NCBI GenBank assembly: GCA_037367405.1
Contig: JAZKJV010010747.1
Location: 116,920 to 180,919 of the forward strand
Length of the DNA: 64,000 nucleotides
Reading direction: 5' to 3'
Origin: Ottelia alismoides
Lineage: Eukaryota; Streptophyta; Magnoliopsida; Alismatales; Hydrocharitaceae
Part shown: positions 17,817 through 26,789 of the stretch, in pieces
Numbering within the stretch: the first letter of the stretch is position 1
Layout of the letters: every line of letters starts with the position of its first letter
Position numbers and translations under genes: made by a program
The notes under the pieces: model-generated
Told to the model about the DNA's origin: nothing
Database searches by the model: none
The model's input: the letters and a program-made list of their open reading frames with translations, nothing else

Positions 17817-20800
17817 TCACTTCGCCCCCAACTCCAGCGCGGTCGGCACGCCCTCCTTGTCGGCGCTGACTTTTTTCGCTTCGCCAGCGACAGCTCGGGC
17901 GGTGTTGAAGCCGGGTCGGGCGGCGAGGATTTTGGTGACCGTATCGGTGCGTCGCTGGGCGAGCGCGTCGATTTCCGCTTGTGGCAGCGGTTGCGCGTCA
18001 ACCAGCTTTTTGAACAGGAATTCGTAGAAGTCGGAATCCGGACTGGCGCGGCCCAAGGCGGCCATGGGGCCAATGCGCTGCGGCTTGCGGGCTTGAGCTT
18101 GCTCGAACTCGGTCGCCGCTTGATCGCCACCGTTCGGGCCGATTTGCAGCGTGACCGTCTCTTCCAGCACTTTCTGGGTATCCGCGTTGGTGAACGCCAG
18201 CGGACCAGGGTCATCATCCGGTCCAACGGTGGACCCTAACTCGCGGGCGATAGTTTGGCGGACGCGCAGCTCGCGCAGGGCGAGGCCGTCGACGTCCGGA
18301 TCGAAACCGGCATGCACGGTAACCTTCACGCCGGCCTTGGACCCTAGGGTTTCGGCAAGCTTGATCAGCTTTTCCTGCTCGGGCGATGGAATCCGGTAAT
18401 TACCCGGCTCAAATAGCAGGGCCGCGCCGCCTTTGTCCGGATCGCCGAATACCGATCCCAACGCGCGAAACGGCGCGGTCACCGCGCGGGTGATCAAACT
18501 GCCCAAGGTCCGCCAGATCAGCTTGCCGACCGCGAACTCCGGATTGTTGACGTCGCCCTCGGCTTCCAGTTCGGCGTCGATCTTGCCCTCGCTGTCGGTG
18601 AGCAGGGCTACCGCCAAATCGAGCGGCAGTTGCGTGGCGCCGGGACTTTCCACGCTTTCGCCCAAGGTGAACTCCTTCAACACCATGCGATTGGCGCTTT
18701 TCAGCTTGCCATCCTGCACCTGATAGGCGAGGTCCAGGTCCAGCTTACCGGACTGGATGCGCCGACCGGCGAAGGTGGCGCTGTAGGGGGACAGGGAATT
18801 CATCGCCACATTGCGGAACAACGCCTTGACGTTGCTGTAGGTCTTGATTTGCAACGGGCTGAGCGAGCCATCGACTTTCAGCGAGCCGTAGTCGTCGATG
18901 TTCCCCTCCAGCTTAAGGGTGGTGCGATCCTTGGGGGACGAGGATATGTCGGTAATGCCGCCGCGAAAATCGCGAATATGGGTTTCGAATGGAATGACCA
19001 GGCTGGCGTCGGAATAGTCCAGCAAGCCCCGCTCCAAGCGGACTCGCTCGATGTTGAAGGGGAAATCACCGCTGCTCTTTTCGGCTGACTTTGGTGGCTT
19101 GGGTGGGTCGATCTTGGCGGCGACCTTGATCGGCTTCGCCACGCCTGTTGCATTCGTCTGGGCCAGCGGCGCGGCTTCCGGCGTCGGCTTGGCGCCGGGT
19201 TGAGCGAATATCGCGGCGATATTGGTGGACTTGTCGGCGTAAACCTTGACGGTCGCGCCCGGCTCGACGAATACCACTTCCTTGACGCGGGCGCGATTGG
19301 GATTGAGGCCGAAGTCGATGTTGTTCAGTGCCAGCGCCTTCCAGGACAGGAAGCGAATCTTGGTCGAGGCATCGTCGAGCAGCAAATTGCCGAGGCCAGC
19401 CATGCCGGTCGCCTTGATAACCGGACCTTTTTCGTTGGCCAGATAACTGACCTTCAGGTCACCGGAGACATCGGCGCTGAGCAGGTTCAAGCGGGCAAAG
19501 CGGCTGACGACCGCCTGTAGGGCCTTCAGATCGACCCGGTCGATTTTGACCGCCGCGTCGGCCCGCGAGCCGTCGGGCACGGCGCTGCCGATGGCGCTAA
19601 GCGTCCCGCCCTGGCGCAGCTTGATTTTGGCGTTGAAATCCAAGGGCACGCTGAGGTCGCTGCCCAAGCGCTTGAGGATAATGGTGATGTCATCAGCGTC
19701 GTAAGCCACCGCCGGCGAGAACGTCTTATCGGTATAGCCGAGCTTGAAGCCCTCCAAGGCAAGTTCGTCCAAGGTGGCTTGAAACGGCCGCGATTGTTCG
19801 GCCGCTTCGTCGGACGACTGGCTCTCGGGCGCGGAAACCATGCCCGGCTTGGCGGCGAAGACCTCGGCAAGCGGCAGCCGGCCATCGGCCTCGCGCAACA
19901 CCTGGGTCGTGCCACCCTTGAGCGTGACCTTGCCGATTTTCAACTGGTTGGCGGCCAGATCAAAGCCGCCGCGCTCGATCCGTAATCCACCCAGTTCGAG
20001 CCAGGTTTGCTTGGTTTCCGGCGAGTCGAGCACGATTGCGCCGGTGCGCGCGTCCAGGTCGTCGATCTTGACCAAGGTCGCCGATCCGCCGGCATCCACG
20101 GCGGCTTTGAAAGCCAGGCCAAAACCGGCGATGTTGACCGCGTAGGGCTTAGCGCGGCTGGCGTCGGCGTAGCGAACAGTCAGGTCGTCGAGCTTGAAGC
20201 CGCCGATATTGACTTTCCAACCACCGGTCGCCGCCTGGGCGGCAGCTGGCTCATCCGGGAGCGGCTTCGGCTTGGTCCGCGCCGGGTGCTTTCCGCTTGG
20301 CGTGGCCTTGGTATTCCCCTTGGCCTTGGGTTTCTCCTTGGCGACAGCCGGCTTGGCCTTGGCCTGAGCGCGCTCCGCCTTGGGCCGCGGCTCGGGCGCT
20401 GGCGCAGTCTGTTGTGTGGTCGGCGAACTGGGTGCGCTCAGGGTCGACCAATTGATCACGCCCTTCGCGTCCATCTCGGCCAGCACCGCGCCCTTGGTCA
20501 GGCTGACAGCCGGAATCTCGATGGTCTTGGCGCCTAGATCGAAACGCAGGTCGCTCACCGCCAGCTTGTCCAGCACCAACAGCGGCGCGGGCGCGTCGGG
20601 CTGGGCGAGCTTCAACGCATCGAGGTTGACGGCCAACTTGTCCAGACTCAGCTCCACCGAGTCGGTGTTCCGCGCAAATCGGTAATGTCCGGAAAGGCCT
20701 AGCCGCCCCGCCGGTTCGTTGAGCCGGAACATTGATTTGACGTACTTCCACGGCACGCTCAACGGCAGTTCGGCCAGCTTGAGATCGCCCTCCGATGCCA

Positions 20801-21458
20801 GCGGCGCCAAGCCAAGACTGCCTTCCCAATCGACTTTGCCGCCATCGCTGAGTGTCGCCGCCAGTTTGTATTTGCCCTGCTGGTCGGGAACGGTGGAGAA
20901 ATCGTGAAGTTCGAGATTGATGGGTTTCAAGCCCTCCTGGACCGCGCGCGCCTCGTCGGCGTAATCGACCGCGCCGTCGACAATGGCGAACTGCCGGACC
21001 ATGACCAGCGTCGGCGCGCCTTCCGGTTCCGGTGGCTGTGGGTCCTCGGACTTGGGCAAGTCGTCAACCAGCTTCATCCAGTTGAGCTTGCCGTCCTTAT
21101 CGGCCACGACATTGACGGAAGGCGATTCCAGCCGCAACTCTGTCAGGGTGATGGGGCCACGCAGGGAACTGCTGATATCCAGGTCCAGATGCAGCTTCTT
21201 GAACCCGACCAGCCCCCGCCCGTCTGCTTCCTTCAACGCCAGGTCGTCGATTTCCAGGCGGAGATCAACCGGATTGAAGCGCAGGGCACCGATTGTGCCT
21301 TGCCGCTTCAAATACTTGGCGGTCAGCTCGGGCGCGTAGCGTTTGGCCGCCCACGGCAAGCCGTAATAGCCCAACAACAGGTAGAGGCCAACGACGCTGA
21401 CCGACAGGCAAACGATGACGATGGAGGCAATTTTCAGGATTCGGAGCGTTCGCCGCAT
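17817..21458 (-). CDS. DUF748 / AsmA-like large envelope protein
   Basis: 1213 residues with one N-terminal membrane helix (IASIVIVCLSVSVVGLYLLL), then a very long, mostly beta periplasmic region with repeated DUF748 blocks (for example IGALRFNPVDLRLEIDDLALKE). A Pro/Lys/Ala-rich low-complexity insert lies at about residues 345-400. AsmA/DUF748 proteins are relatives of bridge-like lipid transporters between inner and outer membrane. The adjacent pqiABC operon, itself a lipid/MCE system, makes an envelope lipid-homeostasis role plausible. Confidence 0.88.
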   Translation of the reverse strand: MRRTLRILKIASIVIVCLSVSVVGLYLLLGYYGLPWAAKRYAPELTAKYLKRQGTIGALRFNPVDLRLEIDDLALKEADGRGLVGFKKLHLDLDISSSLRGPITLTELRLESPSVNVVADKDGKLNWMKLVDDLPKSEDPQPPEPEGAPTLVMVRQFAIVDGAVDYADEARAVQEGLKPINLELHDFSTVPDQQGKYKLAATLSDGGKVDWEGSLGLAPLASEGDLKLAELPLSVPWKYVKSMFRLNEPAGRLGLSGHYRFARNTDSVELSLDKLAVNLDALKLAQPDAPAPLLVLDKLAVSDLRFDLGAKTIEIPAVSLTKGAVLAEMDAKGVINWSTLSAPSSPTTQQTAPAPEPRPKAERAQAKAKPAVAKEKPKAKGNTKATPSGKHPARTKPKPLPDEPAAAQAATGGWKVNIGGFKLDDLTVRYADASRAKPYAVNIAGFGLAFKAAVDAGGSATLVKIDDLDARTGAIVLDSPETKQTWLELGGLRIERGGFDLAANQLKIGKVTLKGGTTQVLREADGRLPLAEVFAAKPGMVSAPESQSSDEAAEQSRPFQATLDELALEGFKLGYTDKTFSPAVAYDADDITIILKRLGSDLSVPLDFNAKIKLRQGGTLSAIGSAVPDGSRADAAVKIDRVDLKALQAVVSRFARLNLLSADVSGDLKVSYLANEKGPVIKATGMAGLGNLLLDDASTKIRFLSWKALALNNIDFGLNPNRARVKEVVFVEPGATVKVYADKSTNIAAIFAQPGAKPTPEAAPLAQTNATGVAKPIKVAAKIDPPKPPKSAEKSSGDFPFNIERVRLERGLLDYSDASLVIPFETHIRDFRGGITDISSSPKDRTTLKLEGNIDDYGSLKVDGSLSPLQIKTYSNVKALFRNVAMNSLSPYSATFAGRRIQSGKLDLDLAYQVQDGKLKSANRMVLKEFTLGESVESPGATQLPLDLAVALLTDSEGKIDAELEAEGDVNNPEFAVGKLIWRTLGSLITRAVTAPFRALGSVFGDPDKGGAALLFEPGNYRIPSPEQEKLIKLAETLGSKAGVKVTVHAGFDPDVDGLALRELRVRQTIARELGSTVGPDDDPGPLAFTNADTQKVLEETVTLQIGPNGGDQAATEFEQAQARKPQRIGPMAALGRASPDSDFYEFLFKKLVDAQPLPQAEIDALAQRRTDTVTKILAARPGFNTARAVAGEAKKVSADKEGVPTALELGAK

Positions 21459-21513
21459 GCTGGCTCCCCGTGTGGTGGTTGGCGAATGTCATGGGCGGAG
21501 ACCGTCCGCGCGG

Positions 21514-22086
21514 CTACTTTAGCTCAGGAACCAAGTCGCGGGCGAGGTTGTCCAGCGCGAGGCTGGCGGCGGCGGCCCATGCCGCCATATCGCTGCCGGC
21601 CACCGGCGCGGCGCGGCGCACGCGACCGTGACGAATCGGCCCCTGATCGCGGTGTTTTATGGTCCAGAGCGCCTCGATCACCGCCTGATCGCCCGGACCC
21701 AGGTCAAATCGGGTGATGTCGAGCAGCAGCCGAACATCCTCATCCTGCGCGGCAGACTGGGTGTAATCGGCAACCACCGCCGCGCTCAACAAGGCCCGTA
21801 GCCGGGCGACCAGCGCGGCGGTCAGTTCGTCCTTGAGCGGCGCCTGCCAGCGGTGCCCGTCGAGCACGTCCACCGACTGCTGGCCCTGGCTACGCACCAT
21901 GGGCGCTTGATCCAGGGCTGCCGGAACGGTGACCGGCCCGACCGAAATCACCCGCGCGGGTCCGGTCGAAACCGGCCCGGTTGGCGCCGAGCGTTCCGGC
22001 ATCAAGGTGTAATAGCGAGTCGGCGGACTGCCGCCGCACGCGGCCAAGCCCAACAGGGCGAGCATCGCCAAGGTAAGGCGGATCAT
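21514..22086 (-). CDS. pqiC: PqiC family outer-membrane lipoprotein
   Basis: ABC-type transport auxiliary lipoprotein with a signal peptide and lipobox LAAC (Cys at about residue 17), then RYYTLMP, which is typical of PqiC/DUF330. It partners the PqiB MCE tunnel at the outer membrane. The start overlaps the pqiB stop by 4 bp, implying translational coupling. At 190 residues it is the usual size. Confidence 0.92.
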   Translation of the reverse strand: MIRLTLAMLALLGLAACGGSPPTRYYTLMPERSAPTGPVSTGPARVISVGPVTVPAALDQAPMVRSQGQQSVDVLDGHRWQAPLKDELTAALVARLRALLSAAVVADYTQSAAQDEDVRLLLDITRFDLGPGDQAVIEALWTIKHRDQGPIRHGRVRRAAPVAGSDMAAWAAAASLALDNLARDLVPELK

Positions 22087-23750
22087 TTGGCTTTCTCCTT
22101 GCCAAGCAACAGGGCTTGCGGATGGCGCTCCAGAAAGTCCGCCAGCAACCGCAGCGACTGCGCGGCCCGGCCGACTTCCTTCAAGGTATCGCGCGCTTCG
22201 CGCTGCAAGGGCGCGTCGGCGGACAAGGTCTTTTGCGCCGCCGTGAGCGTGCGGCTAGCTTCGCTGAGCGTCCGGTTGGCCTCGCCGAGCGTGGTTTTGA
22301 TCTCTGGCCTGACGTCCTGATTCAGGCCGCTGACCAGCTTCTCGGTGCTCTTCAAAGTGGCGTCCAACGAGCTGACGGCCGCCCGGACTTCGGTGATCAA
22401 TTGCTCAACCGGCAGCTGGTCGAGTCGCTTCATGACCCGCTCGGCGCTCTCGCTCCACGACTGCAACGCCCCCGGTTTGGTCGGAAACTCCGGGCGCTCC
22501 TCGCTCCAGTCGATGGCGGCGCGCGGCGTGTCGCGGAAGAAGTCCAACGCAACATATAGCTGGCCGGAGATCAGACTGCTGGTGCGCAACTGGGCGCGCA
22601 GGCCTTGGTCGATCATCTGTTGCAAGCGTTGGCGCAAGGTGGCGTTGACGGTGTTTTCATTGTCCGGATTCATGTCGGGATCGATGCCGCCCCAGGCGAT
22701 GTCGGCTTCGACGGCGATGCGGAACTTGGATTCCTTCGGGTCCCATTCGCCGTGAATGGCGGTCACTTCGCCAGCCGGTAGGCCGAGAAAATCCACCGGC
22801 GCGCCGACCGTCAGGCCGCGCATCGACTCCTTGAAGTGCAGAATGAACGGTCGGCGCCGGGGTTGTGGGCGGGCCAGCGCGGTCTGCTGGTTGGGGAACA
22901 GCCAGAACTCGTGATTCTCCTGCGCCATCTCGCTTTCGCCGACACCCTCGGGAGTGCCAAAGGCGATACCGCCGATGGCGATGCTGATCAACGATTCGGT
23001 ATCCAGCCGGACGCCAGAAGCGCTGACGGTCAGATCGACGCCGCTGGCGTGCCAGAAGTGCGTGTTCTTGGTGACGAACTGGTCGTAGGGCGCGCCGACG
23101 AAAACTTGCAGGGTTACGCTTCGGCCGTCGGGATTCATGTCGAAGCCCAGCACCTGACCGGCCGGAATATGCCGGTAATAGATGGGCGTTCCGACGTCCA
23201 GGGAACCCATGCTGTCGCTTTTCAGCACATAGCGCTGGCCCTTTTTGTCGTAAGTCAGAATGGGCGGCGTGTCGAGGCCGACAAAATCGCGCACCTGTTT
23301 TTGTCCCTGACCGACATCCATGCCGATGAAGGCACCCGACAGCAGCGTGCCAAGGCCGGAAATGCTGCCCGCCACCACGCGCGGCCGAACCACCCAAAAG
23401 CGCGTGTCGTCGACCAGCCAGGCATCGGTGCCGGCGCGCAGTTCGGCGGTGACGATGACCTGCTTGCGATCGCCGCTCAGCGCGACATCGGTGACCTTGC
23501 CGACTTCGACATCACGGTATTTGATGACGGTCTTGCCGGGCTCCAAGCCGTCGCCGGACTTGAAAATCAACGCCACCGTCGGCCCCTGCTCGGAATAGGT
23601 CTTCCAGGCCAGCCAGAGTCCAATGAGCGCCGCCACCAGCGGCACCACCCAAACCACGGAAAATCGGAAGCGGCCATTCGGCGCGACCACCACCGGGGCA
23701 ATTTCCGGCGCTGCCGGCGGCTTGGCCGGGCCGTCGGTGTCATGGCTCAC
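22083..23750 (-). CDS. pqiB: PqiB family MCE protein
   Basis: Membrane-anchored MCE-domain protein that forms a periplasm-spanning lipid tunnel. It has one N-terminal helix (FSVVWVVPLVAALIGLWLAW), three MCE/MlaD domains (first around GDGLEPGKTVIKYRDVEVGKV), then a C-terminal helical needle region. The length of 555 residues matches PqiB. It overlaps pqiA at its start and pqiC at its end. Confidence 0.95.
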   Translation of the reverse strand: MSHDTDGPAKPPAAPEIAPVVVAPNGRFRFSVVWVVPLVAALIGLWLAWKTYSEQGPTVALIFKSGDGLEPGKTVIKYRDVEVGKVTDVALSGDRKQVIVTAELRAGTDAWLVDDTRFWVVRPRVVAGSISGLGTLLSGAFIGMDVGQGQKQVRDFVGLDTPPILTYDKKGQRYVLKSDSMGSLDVGTPIYYRHIPAGQVLGFDMNPDGRSVTLQVFVGAPYDQFVTKNTHFWHASGVDLTVSASGVRLDTESLISIAIGGIAFGTPEGVGESEMAQENHEFWLFPNQQTALARPQPRRRPFILHFKESMRGLTVGAPVDFLGLPAGEVTAIHGEWDPKESKFRIAVEADIAWGGIDPDMNPDNENTVNATLRQRLQQMIDQGLRAQLRTSSLISGQLYVALDFFRDTPRAAIDWSEERPEFPTKPGALQSWSESAERVMKRLDQLPVEQLITEVRAAVSSLDATLKSTEKLVSGLNQDVRPEIKTTLGEANRTLSEASRTLTAAQKTLSADAPLQREARDTLKEVGRAAQSLRLLADFLERHPQALLLGKEKAK

Positions 23751-25002
23751 GATTCGGCTCCTTTAGGACATCCCAGATCAGGCGCGGATCAAAGCTTAAC
23801 GCCGCCAGCATGGTCAATACCACGACCGCGCCAAACGCCAGCGCGCCGGGGCCGGCCTCGACCAGCGCGACCGGTTTGGTGTTGACCAGCGCCACCAGCA
23901 CGGTCACGACGAAAATATCCACCATTGACCAGCGGCCGACGAACTCGGTCAGGCGATAAAGCTTGGTTCGCTCCAGGGCGCCACGCTGCCAGCGAAACTG
24001 CACCGAAACCAGCAGCAGCACCAGTGAAAACAGTTTTAGCAACGGCACGACGATGCTGGCAACGAAAACCACCAGCGCCAACGGCCAGGAACCGCTTTTC
24101 CAAAGGAAAATCACGCCGCTGAGAATGGTGTCGACCTGACTTTTGAGAACCGAGGACGAGTGCATGATCGGCAAGGTGTTGGCGGGAATGTAAAGGATCG
24201 CCGCGGCGATCACCAGCGCCCAACTGCGCGACAGGCTGTCCGGCTTGCGCCGGGTTTGGCTGGCGCCGCAACGGGAACAGTGGGCATGCGCAATATCAGG
24301 TTCCATCGCCGCCAACTGGCCGCAGCTCGGGCAGCGCCACAGGTCGGCGATCGCGCCGCGCCGGATGGCGTGGTGGGGCTCGCGGCCAAGCCGCTCCCAG
24401 ATTTCCTCCTCATCCAGCGACGCGCCCACCGCCGCCATGACCAGCATGAACGCTGCCAGCAACCAGAGCGACCAACCCATTTCGAGATGCGCCAGATGCG
24501 CCAGCTTGACGATGGCGACCAGCACGCCGACCAGAAACACCTCGATCATGCCCCACGGCTGGAGGGTTTCGACCACGCGGAACACCGGGTTTTGCCAGGG
24601 AACGCGCAAGCCCAGTCGTAATGGCAGCAGCACATAAATCAGCCCCAGAGTCTCCAGCAGCGGTACGGCGATGGTGGTGAACGCCACTAGCGCGGCCATC
24701 GGCTCGCGGCCTTCGGCGCGCAATTGCAGCACCGCCGACCACAGCGTCGCTTGGGTTTCGCGGCCTTGAAGAGTGAGACTCAGAAACGGAAAGCAATTGG
24801 CGAGAACCAACAGGATCAGGCCGGTCACCGCCAAGGCCAGGGTTCGGTCGACGGTATCGCCCAACCCATGATAGAGCGACGCGCCGCAGCGCCGGCAGCG
24901 CGCGGAATAGCCCAGCGGCACGGGCTGACGGCGCTGCGCCAGATCGCAATCGTGACAGAGACAGAGCTGATCGAGATCCTCAACGCTTGAGGGCAAAGAC
25001 AT
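23740..25002 (-). CDS. pqiA: PqiA family integral membrane protein
   Basis: Inner-membrane partner of PqiB. Two homologous halves each carry a four-Cys zinc-ribbon-like motif (CHDC...CRRC and CPSC...CSRC) followed by four transmembrane helices. The ATG at 25002 gives MSLPSSVEDLDQL; a GTG at 25020 is possible and neither has a strong SD. It is first in a tight pqiABC operon, with DUF748 following. Confidence 0.94.
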   Translation of the reverse strand: MSLPSSVEDLDQLCLCHDCDLAQRRQPVPLGYSARCRRCGASLYHGLGDTVDRTLALAVTGLILLVLANCFPFLSLTLQGRETQATLWSAVLQLRAEGREPMAALVAFTTIAVPLLETLGLIYVLLPLRLGLRVPWQNPVFRVVETLQPWGMIEVFLVGVLVAIVKLAHLAHLEMGWSLWLLAAFMLVMAAVGASLDEEEIWERLGREPHHAIRRGAIADLWRCPSCGQLAAMEPDIAHAHCSRCGASQTRRKPDSLSRSWALVIAAAILYIPANTLPIMHSSSVLKSQVDTILSGVIFLWKSGSWPLALVVFVASIVVPLLKLFSLVLLLVSVQFRWQRGALERTKLYRLTEFVGRWSMVDIFVVTVLVALVNTKPVALVEAGPGALAFGAVVVLTMLAALSFDPRLIWDVLKEPNREP

Positions 25003-25184
25003 CGCCGGCCAGGAATCCACGAATCGGGAACTCAGCCGGAAGCGTACTGCTTTTTTTCGCCAATGGCGATTTTCGCGGCGCGAACATCAGCGCTTGATTT
25101 AGGTTGGATCGCGCCTCCCAGAGCGAGGGCCGGGGAAAGGCGAGTCGTTGAACCGCTGAACGAGACGGCGCGCCGATGGCGGTT

Positions 25185-25460
25185 CTATAGCCCTTCGCTC
25201 TCGAACAGCACCACCTTGTCCGCGATCATTTGCACCGAGATGGACTTGGGCGACTGGCCCCAATTGCAATTCTTGGCGCCCATCAGCGAATCGCAGCGCG
25301 CGGGTTCGCCCAGCAGTTGCACGACTTCGTCATAGCTCATCCCGGCCTTCAGTTTGTCGTAATTTTCCTTGGTCACCTTCTCGCAGCCCGAGAGTCCAAG
25401 TAGCAGCAGTCCCGCCGCGATGGTCCGCAATGGACGGCACCCGAGTGTGAGTCGATTCAT
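25185..25460 (-). CDS. Small SmpA/DUF3862-like lipoprotein
   Basis: A 91-residue protein with a signal peptide and lipobox LSGC, then a BamE/SmpA-type fold with the hallmark YDKLKAGMSYDEVVQLLGEP and a Cys pair (CDS...KNC). Its start overlaps the stop of the upstream gene by 4 bp (ATGA). It is a likely outer-membrane lipoprotein of unknown function. Confidence 0.85.
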   Translation of the reverse strand: MNRLTLGCRPLRTIAAGLLLLGLSGCEKVTKENYDKLKAGMSYDEVVQLLGEPARCDSLMGAKNCNWGQSPKSISVQMIADKVVLFESEGL

Positions 25461-25951
25461 GTCAAATTCCCGCTAGCTTTTGGTTTCAACCAGGTTTTGA
25501 TTTTGGCGAAAACTTGCGCCTTTGTCTTCTTGGCCAATTGATAAACCGCCGTCTGCACCAACCGTTCATGGGCCCAACGCAACCAGCGCGTAACCGTGGC
25601 ATAGACCCAATGAATCGCGGCGAAACTCAGCAGTTGCGGCTTGGTCAACGTAAAGACCCGCGCAATCATCAGCGTCCCCAGCAGCTTGGCGACCAGTTCC
25701 AAGAGCAGTGCCTGAAGCAACAAGCCATGCGCCAGCAGCCAAAGCGCGGCGATATTGATCGGGGTGACAATCAAGACGGGAATGGAGAAGGCCAGCAAGG
25801 CCATCGTGGGGTTGGTCTGGCTCAGCCATGCCTCGAAACGGGCCAGGCCGAGCAGCCGGGCAAGCCAGCCGCCGAGAGCGGTCAGCGCATCCCACAGCCA
25901 TTCCTCGATGATCAGGACGATGGCAAAAACCGAGAGCAGAAAGGTTTTCAT
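25457..25951 (-). CDS. Hypothetical inner-membrane protein
   Basis: 164 residues from the ATG at 25951, with at least two hydrophobic segments (residues about 5-25 and 50-90) and a basic C-terminal tail (KKTKAQVFAKIKTWLKPKA). I do not recognise a named family. It is co-transcribed with the lipoprotein gene downstream. The in-frame start at 25990 adds 13 residues without hydrophobic character. Confidence 0.75.
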   Translation of the reverse strand: MKTFLLSVFAIVLIIEEWLWDALTALGGWLARLLGLARFEAWLSQTNPTMALLAFSIPVLIVTPINIAALWLLAHGLLLQALLLELVAKLLGTLMIARVFTLTKPQLLSFAAIHWVYATVTRWLRWAHERLVQTAVYQLAKKTKAQVFAKIKTWLKPKASGNLT

Positions 25952-26162
25952 GGCAGCAACAACATCGCGTCTGGGTGGATACGCCAACAAACCGCTGGCG
26001 CCATTCGTTCAGGGTCGCAAGCGGCGCCTATCGAAACACCGCTGTTCATCATGCCGCGCGATCATAACAGCACGGGGATAACCCTTAAGGCGCGGTAGAC
26101 TTACCCGGTCCGATTCCGCGGCTGGCAATCGTGGGTCCGTCACTTAGCGAAGCATTCTCAGT

Positions 26163-26789
26163 ATGGCAAAAACCGCGCGCGCAGAATTTTCGGCTCAACT
26201 CCAATCCGTCATCGCGGCGATCGAACGCCAGTCCGGTGTCGAAATCGTGGTCATGGTGCGCGAACGTTCCGGCCACTACCTCGACGGCGCCCTGCTGGGC
26301 GGTCTCTTGGTCAGTCTCCTGACGTTATGCTTTTTCCGCTTTGCCCCGTTTCATTTCGCGGAAGATGACGTCTTCATCGGTACCGTATTGAGTTTTGTCG
26401 GCTCGCTGGCGCTGATTGTCGCGATCAAACCGTTGTGGCGGCGTCTGATTGGACGGCAGCGGATGGCAAGAAACGTGGAGGTCCTGGCTCGGGCCTTGTT
26501 CCAGAAGGGCGGGATCCACCATACCCAGGCGAAAACCGGCTTGCTCATTTTGGTTTCGCGATTTGAAAACGGCGTCTATATCGTCCCGGATCGAGGTGTC
26601 GAGAGGGCCCTACCGCCCGGCGAGTGGGTACGCCAGCAAAATCGGCTACAGCGGATCTTCCACGCCCGCGATCCGATGACGGCACTCATCAAGGAACTGG
26701 AGCTATTGGCGGACATTTTTTTCCGATTTGTGCCGCCCGCAAAGCGTGATACCAACGAACTCCCCGATTTGATGGAAATCGATCTATGA
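26163..26789 (+). CDS. TPM-domain protein
   Basis: 208 residues. An N-terminal half-TPM motif (AIERQSGVEIVVMVRERSGHY) is followed by two membrane helices (residues about 40-60 and 72-92), then the second TPM half (HTQAKTGLLILVSRFENGVYIVPDRGV). TPM domains are also called the TPM_phosphatase fold; their role in bacteria is mostly unknown. The stop overlaps the next gene's start by 4 bp, so the two proteins are probably made together. Confidence 0.8.
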   Translation: MAKTARAEFSAQLQSVIAAIERQSGVEIVVMVRERSGHYLDGALLGGLLVSLLTLCFFRFAPFHFAEDDVFIGTVLSFVGSLALIVAIKPLWRRLIGRQRMARNVEVLARALFQKGGIHHTQAKTGLLILVSRFENGVYIVPDRGVERALPPGEWVRQQNRLQRIFHARDPMTALIKELELLADIFFRFVPPAKRDTNELPDLMEIDL